Shown: piece after piece, positions 1 through 6,402 of the stretch
Layout: each line of letters begins with the position of its first letter
Position numbering within the stretch: the first letter of the stretch is position 1
Assembly: GCA_049999725.1 (NCBI GenBank)
Contig: JBNGIS010017181.1
Location: 1-26,075, forward strand
Length of the DNA stretch: 26,075 bases
Direction of reading: 5' to 3'
DNA from: Haplomitrium mnioides
Lineage: Eukaryota; Marchantiophyta; Haplomitriopsida; Calobryales
Notes under the pieces: generated by a model
Told to the model about the DNA's origin: nothing
Databases searched by the model: none
The model's input: the letters and a program-made list of their open reading frames with translations, nothing else
Translations under genes and position numbers: made by a program

Positions 1-2
1 GT

Positions 3-1124
3 CAACCAAAGAAATTCTTCTCATCCCTCAAGGGCCAACAAGACCAGCTCCAGCTGCACGACCTCCAAGACTGGAAGAAATATGGTGACAAGCTCTACCA
101 CTCTACGTCAGTCACACCTAACCCACCCCCCTGGACCAACAGCAAACCCACAACTGATGTTTTCACCACTGAAGAGGTCCTGGCTACGATCAAGACGCTG
201 CACAACAAAACCCCTGACTCCCTAGGGCTCCAAGCCCAAATGCTGAAAAGAGGATCCCAACCCCTCTCGCAACCCATCACCAACCTATTCAACCAGGTGA
301 TACAAACTGGATTCCCTGCAGAGTGGAAGCTCAACACTATCATTCCAATCCACAAAGCTGGGGACAAAGGCCAACACTCGAACTATCGTACCATCATGCT
401 CAGCCCTCTATTCCCGAAGCTCTTTGGGGCCACACTCAACTTCAAGATCACACAATGGAGCGAAGCACAACAGCTACGAGCGCAGGGACAAGCAGGGTTT
501 TGGGAGAATCACTCAACAACTGATCACCTTGTCACCATCTGCACCATCATTGAACAACACAGACGTGCTGGAGGTCTATACTGCTGTTTCGCAGATTTCC
601 AGAAAGCCTTTGACTCAGTACCCCACAACAAACTTTGGTCCAGATTACATGAGTTACAACTACCAACCGACTGGATCATGGCCATCCAGATCTTATACGA
701 AGAAGTTCTGGCCTGTGTTCGCACACATCAGGGCATGTCGGAGCCTATCCATTGCAACATCTGTGTAAAGCAGGGCTGCCCACTTTCCCCCACCTTATTC
801 GGTATGTTATTTGACAAACTGGAGGGAGTACTGGTCAATATGGGAGCCCCTGCCCCCAACCTGCTAGCCCAGACTATTGGTATTCTCTTGTATGCGGATG
901 ACATCGTCCTCATGACAACAAGTGCTGGACTCCAACAACACCTAAAAGCACTGGATCAATTCTGTAGCCAATCCGGTATGACTGTCAATATGAAGAAAAC
1001 CAAGGTCCTGGTCTTTGGAAAATGGCTCACCACAGCACAGAGGGATACTTTCAAGTTCAGGCAGGACAATGTCGAAGTGATGAACCAGTACACCTGTTTG
1101 GGAATACCAATACATAGGAGGTAG
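3..1124 (+). mobile_element. LINE (non-LTR retrotransposon) reverse transcriptase, partial
   Basis: One open frame runs from the left window edge to a TAG at 1122-1124, about 373 codons. It encodes the finger and palm of a LINE-type reverse transcriptase, the enzyme that copies element RNA at a nicked target. Visible motifs in order: IIPIHKAGD, FADFQKAFDSV (from about 588), QGCPLSPTLF, and the catalytic YADD at 891-902 followed by KTKVLVFG. The frame is open upstream of the first ATG (240), so the true start lies outside the window. Similarity stops around 1118, just after YTCLGIPIH, where LINE proteins normally continue into the thumb and a C-terminal zinc-binding region. The copy is therefore cut off at its 3' side. 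The lack of internal stops suggests a fairly young copy. The exact clade cannot be told by eye. Confidence 0.93.
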
Positions 1125-1319
1125 TTTTGTATAGTGTGGCTGAGGATGTATTTGAGTTTGTGTGGCTACGGTGGATAGGCTTGTAGGTACAAAAAAAGGA
1201 TGAGAAGCACTCACCCAACACACTCACTTGCTTGCTGTAGAAATACTTTTGCAGTAAAGTATATGAGCAGAAGCTGTCCGTGTCACCCTTATGAAATCTC
1301 AGCTACAGCTCTTGGATCT
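1125..1319. other. Unassigned spacer after the LINE break
   Basis: No coding pattern, repeat or RNA gene is visible here. It separates the break in the LINE from the SINE-like segment that starts at 1320, and contains only a short run of A at about 1191. Confidence 0.4.
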
Positions 1320-1402
1320 TGTTGAGAACCATTGCTGAGTGGGAGGACAGATCCTGAGAAGGATCAGTGTACAGTCCTTCGCAAGGTGAGCAATCCTTGG
1401 TG
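1320..1402 (+). repeat. SINE-like dispersed repeat, 5' (tRNA-like) half
   Basis: About 80 bases align by eye with 6747-6828: both begin TGTT(G/A)(A/G)GAACCATTGCT, continue GAGTGGGAGGA, and share GATCCT-AGAAGGATC and CAGTCCTTC-CAAGG. The shared block contains an A-box-like GCTGAGTGG, while the B-box region is degenerate in this copy. The 3' half seen at 6830-6897 is absent. Because the block starts TGTTGAGAA, as copia LTRs in this window do, it could also be mistaken for an LTR start. Confidence 0.5.
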
Positions 1403-1610
1403 TTGGAATTGTCACCTTGCTGTAGATAGTGCTCAGAATTCATTTCTGAGCTTTCTCTAGTTTAGCTGTCCCTCTAGTTTAGCTAAAATCTTGTTTTAGA
1501 GACAGCCCTGGAGGTAGTGACACATGGAAGCACCTGGAGGTGCCACGTGTCAGCACCAGAAGGCTCCCCTGGAAAAATTAATTATTTTTGTCTGGGGGTG
1601 CTAAGAAAAC

Positions 1611-1638
1611 ATGCGCATGCATACGTCTGCATGCGCAT
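1611..1638. other. Perfect 11-bp palindrome with CATGCA cores
   Basis: ATGCGCATGCA (1611-1621) and TGCATGCGCAT (1628-1638) are exact reverse complements around a 6-base loop TACGTC. Each arm holds the CATGCA core of the plant RY motif, and the loop carries an ACGT core. It could be a regulatory site in the putative LTR or simply a cruciform-forming repeat. Binding by a B3 or bZIP factor is inference only. Confidence 0.5.
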
Positions 1639-2015
1639 ACAAAGAATAATTCGATTTGAGGCTGTTGACGAGAATCTGTTGCTGGTGCAGCTGCTCCTTG
1701 TACATATGTAAGATGGTCTTCATCAACCTGCTCGATTCTTCCCCTGGTTTTCATTGACGCCCACTGTTTGAGCAAGTGGGCACCCATAGTTTTCCAGCTC
1801 GTAGCTGGTAGGTATTGTATTTAGTATATATATATGTGTAATTTAAGGAGAGGAAATGCTCTCTCAAATTCCATAGATTGTGAGTCCTTCGATCCTCATT
1901 CAAATCTTTCTTGTATTTCTTGCACATCCTCACTCAGGAGAAGTAGACGCAAATCGCGTTTACATCTGCAGGGAAACTCTGCTATAGCGAAGAAGAAAAT
2001 GAGGTGCTCGAATTC

Positions 2016-2345
2016 TGCCCGTTTTTCGTTATTGCGTTTGCTCATCAGAAGGCGCCTGTTTTCCTGCTGTTGTGTTTGCTCATCAGGAGGCACTCGCTTC
2101 CTGCCATCACGTTTATTCATCAGGAGGTGACCCACCAGAGCCCTGCCAGACAATCGCGCACACAGGGGAGGCCCCCCCATTTCGCTATCACACATAAACG
2201 GGAGGAGCCTTTGCAGTCGCGCATAAACAGGGAAGCCCCGTTTTCAGGTATCACGCATAAACGAGTGGAGCCCGTTTCTTTTGCTAATCGCTGCACAAAG
2301 GGAGACGCCCGGTTTTGGTTGATCTCCCTACTCGCGAATCGCTGC
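2016..2345. repeat. Degenerate tandem array, about eight units of 28-44 bp
   Basis: Units share a body like (A/G)C(C/T)CGTTTTC, then a TATCACG or TTGCGTTTG core, then CTCATCAGGAGG or CATAAACGGGAGG. Examples: GTTTGCTCATCAGGAGGC near 2076, CGTTTATTCATCAGGAGG near 2109, CACATAAACGGGAGGAGC near 2190 and CACGCATAAACGAGTGGAGC near 2252. Later units carry ATAAAC or CAAAGG in place of CATCAG. The array sits in the putative LTR or leader of copia element A. Unit lengths are irregular and none are identical, so it is old. Confidence 0.65.
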
Positions 2346-2493
2346 TGAAGACTCGTTTTGAAGGAAAACGAGTTGTGTCTTCTTCAAACAAGTGCATATT
2401 CAGATTTGAAGTTACATTTCAGACATTCCAGTGAAAATTTTTTAATTTAATTTTCATTAGATCTCTCTTTGATCTCTCTTTGATTTATCAACA

Positions 2494-2505
2494 TGGTATC
2501 AGAGC
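2494..2505 (+). other. Primer-binding site of copia element A
   Basis: TGGTATCAGAGC is complementary to the 3' end of plant initiator methionine tRNA, the usual primer of Ty1/copia elements. It lies three bases after the TATCA that would end the 5' LTR, the normal spacing. It is followed by TGGTTCATGAATAG, similar to the bases after the second primer site at 4208. Confidence 0.9.
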
Positions 2506-2817
2506 TGGTTCATGAATAGAAAGATTGTTCATGAAAGGAGAGAAAGTATCTGGTGGAAATTGAGTCGATCTCCAACAAAAACGAAAGTTGATTTGGTGCT
2601 TCTGCAAAGCTGACCCCTGCCGACTCGCGATCCTGACTCCTGAGGATTCACATTTCTGATTTATGCTGTATCAGGAACTGATTGTTGGTGCATCGGGACT
2701 CTGATTTTGTGTATTACGTATGTCACGTATTTGATCAGCGAGTTGTGTCTTCATCTGCTCATATGATGTGGTTCTATTATTGTGAAGAACAGCAGCAATT
2801 GAAGGTCGCATCGATTC

Positions 2818-2911
2818 TACTGTATACCAGGGCTTCTGATTCAGATGTATATCAAAATCAGACGTACTGTATACCACGACTTCTGATTCAGATGTACATC
2901 AAGGTGAGCAG
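2818..2911 (+). repeat. Tandem duplication of 47 bp in copia A leader
   Basis: Two adjacent 47-base units (2818-2864 and 2865-2911) both begin TACTGTATACCA and share CTTCTGATTCAGATGTA-ATCAA. They differ at several positions, most in the last ten bases. The rest of the leader between the primer site and gag (2506-3067) holds no other feature except a run of GTATA/TATAC motifs at about 2960-3010. Confidence 0.75.
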
Positions 2912-3361
2912 TTTTTCATTCTCTGCACATCGCTAAGTCAGACGCCAGTGACTTGCTGACTGTATACCTCACCGTATATTGTATAATTGTATGCTATACT
3001 GTATATTGTGATATCTAAGGTAGTCACAGGAGGTGACACGAATTCACGAATTTCCTGAGGGTTCAAAATGGCAGGTGAAATTTCTCAGAATATAAGTGAG
3101 AAATTAAATGAGAACAATTACAGTGTTTGGTCTGTGAGAATGACCAACTTCATCAAAGGCAGAGGATTCTGGGATTTCATCTGAAGCAGAGCCTGTGTTG
3201 AGTCCAAACCCATCCGCTGCAGAAATGCAAGCATTTAGGAGTTATATTGAGAAAGTTCATAAGTTGCTATACTGGCTTACCATCAGTGTTGATGATAAGA
3301 TGATGGGATATGTATCTGCAGCAAAGACACCCAAGGAAGCTTGGGATATTTTGAAGAATAG

Positions 3362-3553
3362 ATATGCAGTCACATCAGATGATTGGGATTCTTGGTGGAG
3401 TGCTAGGCATCATCATGACTGAGTTTTCCCGTNNNNNNNNNNAGTTGTGATATGTGTAGGTTTTTCCTATACTATTGCAGCTTCCATTTAAGTGTTGTTG
3501 TGGTTAGTTTTGCTCTCCACAACTTCATAACTAATATGCAGTCACATCAGATG
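3362..3553 (+). mobile_element. SINE-like insertion in gag with 20-bp target site duplication
   Basis: The 20 bases ATATGCAGTCACATCAGATG occur at 3362-3381 and again, identically, at 3534-3553. Between them lies a 152-base insert that includes 10 Ns, and removing one copy restores the gag reading frame. The insert begins ATTGGGATTCTTGGTGGAGTGC, where TTGGTGGAGTGC resembles a tRNA A box. It ends TATTGCAGCTTCCATTTA...CTCCACAACTTCATAACTA, which matches the end of the repeat at 6747-6899. A long perfect duplication and a shared 3' end are the marks of target-primed insertion by a LINE-driven SINE. The N gap hides where a B box would be. Confidence 0.8.
3433..3442. other. Assembly gap (10 N)
   Basis: Ten Ns lie inside the SINE-like insert. 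Ten is a common placeholder length, so the real number of missing bases is unknown. Confidence 0.99.
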
Positions 3554-3743
3554 CAAGGAAGCTGACACTGCAGATGGAGTTTTTCAATTTGCAGAAAGAA
3601 GAACTCAATATCAATGCCTATGCCTTGAAAATTAAATCACTAGCTGAACAGCTGGTGAATTTAGGAGAATATGTGAAGGAGAGTGCCATGGTGGCAGTAT
3701 GCCTGAATGGACTGGGCAAAGAATATAAGCAATTTAAGACGTC

Positions 3744-3797
3744 TATAGAATAGAAGTTGATTAAAGTCCAGAGCCAGCCCTAGGGCCATAAGGACTG
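3744..3797 (-). repeat. LINE/SINE 3' tail, reverse orientation
   Basis: Read on the minus strand this is GTCCTTATGGCCCTAGGGCTGG..., then CTCTGGACTTTAATC, then a short (TTCTA) tail. It matches 8294-8348 on the plus strand almost base for base. The A/T-rich ATTCT tail marks it as the 3' end of a non-LTR element. It truncates the copia A gag. The following 3798-3862 is unassigned. Confidence 0.75.
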
Positions 3798-3862
3798 AGA
3801 GTACAATGCGCATAAGAGTGCGGAGGGATGCAAAAACAAAAGTAGTAAGCTAAAACATGTTT

Positions 3863-4205
3863 TGTTGAGAATTCGAGCTCTGTTAAGCTACCTAGTGAAT
3901 TTAGACCAGGATAGTCTAAATTCAGATAGGACAAAATATCATTTTGTCCTATCCTCATTTTTGTCTTATTCTATTTTGTCTTCTAGTGTTGACTTCTATT
4001 TTTTCCTGTAGTGCCAGCCCTAATTGGCTGGGCCTAGTTTTCTGTGTATATAAAGGAGAGAGGGGGCTGTTGCCCTTCATTCTGTGCTTCCCTATTGTTG
4101 TTGAGTATCTCTCCTGCTCCTCCCCGCTGTATGTTTGATGCAGGTGTAATAAAGTGTTGCTAGCACTGTTATATTGGCTCCAGATTGCTCTCTTTGATTT
4201 CTTCA
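3863..4205 (+). repeat. 5' LTR of copia element B
   Basis: Begins TGTTGAGAATTCGAGCTC and ends ...TTTCTTCA, or two bases later. It contains the TATA box TATATAAA at 4047-4054 and a polyadenylation signal AATAAA at 4148-4153. In copia elements transcription starts shortly after the TATA box. The terminal TG...CA and the adjoining primer site fix the borders. Confidence 0.93.
4047..4054 (+). promoter_or_regulatory. LTR TATA box
   Basis: TATATAAA followed by GGAGAGAG. The 3' LTR has TATATAA at 5924-5930 in the same context, so this core promoter survives in both copies. Confidence 0.75.
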
Positions 4206-4207
4206 CA

Positions 4208-4219
4208 TGGTATCAGAGC
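4208..4219 (+). other. Primer-binding site of copia element B
   Basis: TGGTATCAGAGC, complementary to the 3' end of initiator Met tRNA, two bases after the LTR end. Same sequence as at 2494-2505. Confidence 0.93.
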
Positions 4220-4283
4220 TTGGTTCATAAAAAGAGAGAGAGGCACCTGTTTTTCTGGTGAATCGACCTTCAGACATCATAAG

Positions 4284-5792
4284 AACCAAACATGGGAGTT
4301 GAGTTCGTTACCTGCAGGAAAGAAAGCTATTGGATGCAAGTGGGTCTATAAGCTTAAGAGACATGAAGATGGCAGGATAAGCAGATTCAAGGCACGATTG
4401 GTGGCCAAAGGTTATGCACAAACCCAAGGTATAGATTATGAGGAGACATTCAGTCCTGTGGCCAGGATGGCAACAGTGAGAGTAGTCATTGCATTGGCTG
4501 CAGCAAAGCAATGGTCATTACATCAAATGGATGTAAAGAATGCATTTCTGCATGGAGAATTGGAAGAAGAGGTCTATATGACACAGCCACAAGGGTTTGT
4601 CGATTTGGAGAATCCAAGGCAAGTATGCAAGCTGAAGAAGGCTTTGTATGGATTAAAGCAAGCGCCTAGAGCATGGTCTGCCAAGATAGGAGAATATCTT
4701 GTGACAGTGGGGTTCAAGGTTTCTGATGCAGACTATTCGATGTACATCAGAAGAACAGAGAAAGGTACCATGCTGATACTCATCTATGTGGATGATCTTA
4801 TAATGACTGGAGATAGCATGCAGGACATAACAGAGGTGAAGCTGTTACTGCATCAGAAATTTGAGATGAAAGATCTTGGAGAGATAAGATATTTTCTTGG
4901 CATTGAGGTCATTAATGAGGAGAAAGGCATCTGGATGATACAAAGGCAGTATGCTCTGGACATGCTAGCCAAGTATGGGATGACAGGTTGCAAACCAATT
5001 GCAACACCTTTGGATCAGAACTCTAAGCTGAGTGATCACGAAGGAGAGAAGATTGAAGATCCCACACGATATCGGAAGATGGTAGGGAGTTTGATCTATA
5101 TAACCATCACAAGACCAGACTTGAGTTATGCAGTGGGCTTGGTAAGCCAATTCATGCAAAGTCCACGGAAGTCACACCTAGATGCAGTGCGTCGTATTCT
5201 TCGATATGTAAAGTCTACAGTTCAGTATGGGTTGTTTTATGAGAGTGGCAGGGACTGTCAACTTTCTGGATATACAGATGCAGATTGGGCTGGAAGCTCA
5301 AGTGATAGAAGATCCACAAGTGGGTATGTTTTTTCTTTAGGTAGCGCTGGGATAGCTTGGAGCAGCAAGAAGCAACCAACGGTTGCATTATCAAGCACAG
5401 AGGCAGAGTACAGAGGAGCAGCCATGGCTACTTGTGAAGTGGCATGGCTACTAAAATTGTTACATGATCTTGGAGTGAGTGTGAATCACCCTGTGGATGT
5501 TTACTGTGATAACATCAGTAGCATTCAGCTGGCAAACAATCCAGTCTTCCATGCACGCTCAAAACATATTGAGGTGCACTATCATTTTCTGAGAGAGAAG
5601 GTGTTAGCCAGGATGGTGGATCTGAAGTATATCAGCACTGAGGATCAGGTGGCTGATATTTTTACAAAATCATTGGGGGCAGAAAAGTTACAGAAGTTCA
5701 GAGGACAACTTGGTGTACATGCGTTGAGCTCGAGGGGGAGTGTTGAGAATTCGAGCTCTGTTAAGTTACCTAGTGAATTTAGACCAGGATAG
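4284..5792 (+). CDS. Copia reverse transcriptase-RNase H, polyprotein remnant
   Basis: About 500 residues without a stop, making the enzyme that turns element RNA into DNA. It begins at NQTWELSSLPAGKKAIGCKW, the conserved start of the copia RT domain. Then come QMDVKNAFLHGELEEEVYM, KALYGLKQAPRAW, the catalytic YVDD (LILIYVDDLIMTG), GSLIYITITRPDLSYAV, and the RNase H part with GYTDADWAGSSSDRRSTSGY, ALSSTEAEYRGA and CDNISSIQLANNP. It ends with the DIFTKSL motif and stops inside the 3' LTR, as is usual for copia. The frame is open back through the primer site into the 5' LTR but has no ATG before one inside the RT domain (VARMATV), so no full start remains. It is a fused remnant after deletion of gag, protease and integrase. 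Confidence 0.93.
   Translation, partial: NQTWELSSLPAGKKAIGCKWVYKLKRHEDGRISRFKARLVAKGYAQTQGIDYEETFSPVARMATVRVVIALAAAKQWSLHQMDVKNAFLHGELEEEVYMTQPQGFVDLENPRQVCKLKKALYGLKQAPRAWSAKIGEYLVTVGFKVSDADYSMYIRRTEKGTMLILIYVDDLIMTGDSMQDITEVKLLLHQKFEMKDLGEIRYFLGIEVINEEKGIWMIQRQYALDMLAKYGMTGCKPIATPLDQNSKLSDHEGEKIEDPTRYRKMVGSLIYITITRPDLSYAVGLVSQFMQSPRKSHLDAVRRILRYVKSTVQYGLFYESGRDCQLSGYTDADWAGSSSDRRSTSGYVFSLGSAGIAWSSKKQPTVALSSTEAEYRGAAMATCEVAWLLKLLHDLGVSVNHPVDVYCDNISSIQLANNPVFHARSKHIEVHYHFLREKVLARMVDLKYISTEDQVADIFTKSLGAEKLQKFRGQLGVHALSSRGSVENSSSVKLPSEFRPG
5731..5740 (+). other. Polypurine tract of copia element B
   Basis: CGAGGGGGAG lies directly before the 3' LTR start at 5741. This is the standard place and composition for the plus-strand primer. 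Confidence 0.85.
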
Positions 5793-6017
5793 TCTAAATT
5801 CAGATAGGACAAAATACCATTTTGTCCTATCCTCATTTTGTCTTATTCTATTGTGTCTTCTAGTGTTGACTTCTATTTTGTCCTGTAGTGCCAACCCTAA
5901 TTCGCTGGGCCTAGTTTTTTGTGTATATAAGGGAGAGAGGTGGCTATTGCCTTTCATTCTGTGCTTCCCTATTGTTGTTGAGGATCTCTCCTGCTCCTCC
6001 CCGCTGTATGCTTGACG
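5741..6017 (+). repeat. 3' LTR of copia element B, truncated
   Basis: Matches 3863-4140 of the 5' LTR and then stops at 6017. The last 65-70 bases, which in the 5' LTR carry AATAAA, are missing. Read-through transcripts would have to use a downstream signal. Confidence 0.93.
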
Positions 6018-6402
6018 AAATGGATGGGTTTCCCTTTGAACATCCTCTTGTTTCTGAGGAGCTGCAGTCTATCCTCCCTTGTTGTGAATCTTAATTGTAC
6101 AAGTCATCCCCTGTCTGGGATGGTTCATCCCAGTCGTCGACATGTGACACGTATCTCCTGAAGTTCAGCTGGTATCATTATGGTGTCCAGGATAACCTTT
6201 GCCAGATTCTCTGTTTCTGTCTCCTCCAGTCCTCTCACCAGAAGGTTCAACAAGCGTTCAGCTTGAAGTTGTTCCTCCATGACCATCTCCCGTATCAATG
6301 TTGTCATTTGTGCTGGTTGTGGTTGAGGTTTGCTCACAACTTCTGAAGCAAATGTGCGCCTGAATTCTATTTCATATATCTAACAAAGCAGGCCTTCTGT
6401 AG
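6018..6402. other. Sequence between copia B and the UGlyAH exon, with an unrecognised minus-strand ORF
   Basis: No upstream exon of the aminohydrolase can be seen here on the plus strand. On the minus strand an open stretch of about 85 codons ends at 6125; its first ATG is at 6337. It reads SKPQPQPAQMTTLIREM, then acidic-amphipathic EEQLQAERLLNLLVRGLEE, then a basic end. This could be a coiled-coil or gag-like fragment. I do not recognise it and it may be chance. Confidence 0.3.

Larger units (their letters stand above)
1403..2490 (+). mobile_element. Probable 5' LTR of copia element A (left border unknown)
   Basis: The stretch ends ...TTTATCA just before a copia primer-binding site at 2494, so its right end should be the end of a 5' LTR. 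It has no convincing ORF. It contains a perfect palindrome (1611-1638), a TATATATATG run near 1827-1837 that could be an LTR TATA box, and a degenerate tandem array (2016-2345). The matching 3' LTR is not in the window, so the left border cannot be set. The border could lie at 1320 or anywhere up to about 1500. Confidence 0.45.
3068..3753 (+). pseudogene. Copia gag remnant of element A, frameshifted and interrupted
   Basis: Starts at ATG 3068 with MAGEISQNISEKLNENNY, then SVWSVRMTNFIKGRGFWDFI, the typical start of a plant copia gag (KLNGENYSVW-type motif, UBN2/gag domain). The frame hits TGA at 3182-3184, but the protein continues in another frame from about 3186 (EAEPVLSPNPSAAEMQ... AKTPKEAWDILKNRYA), so there is a small indel near 3180. 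At 3381 the gene is split by a SINE-like insert and resumes at 3536 (YAVTSDARKLTLQMEFFNLQ... GLGKEYKQFKTSIE). It ends where a reverse-oriented LINE tail begins (about 3744). The zinc knuckle, protease, integrase and RT of this element are missing. It cannot make a working Gag. Confidence 0.88.
3863..6017 (+). mobile_element. Internally deleted Ty1/copia retrotransposon (element B)
   Basis: Parts in order: 5' LTR (3863-4205), primer-binding site (4208-4219), reverse transcriptase/RNase H (4284-5792), polypurine tract (5731-5740), and 3' LTR (5741-6017, cut short). Gag, protease and integrase are absent, because only about 65 bases separate the primer site from the RT domain. The two LTRs differ by roughly 14 substitutions and one indel over about 275 bases by eye count, so the insertion is not recent. 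No target duplication can be checked because the right LTR end is gone. Confidence 0.93.

Noticed and set aside
95-367. Minus-strand ORF of about 90 codons over the LINE
   Set aside because: It lies opposite the LINE reverse transcriptase, which has clear motifs; the minus frame has none.
1320-1402. Left end of the copia A 5' LTR because it starts TGTTGAGAA
   Set aside because: The same block occurs at 6747 as the head of a SINE-like repeat without LTR context, so it is not a safe LTR border.
4185-4283. In-frame N-terminal extension of the copia RT back into the 5' LTR
   Set aside because: It starts at TTG and translates the LTR end and primer-binding site, so it is not a protein start.
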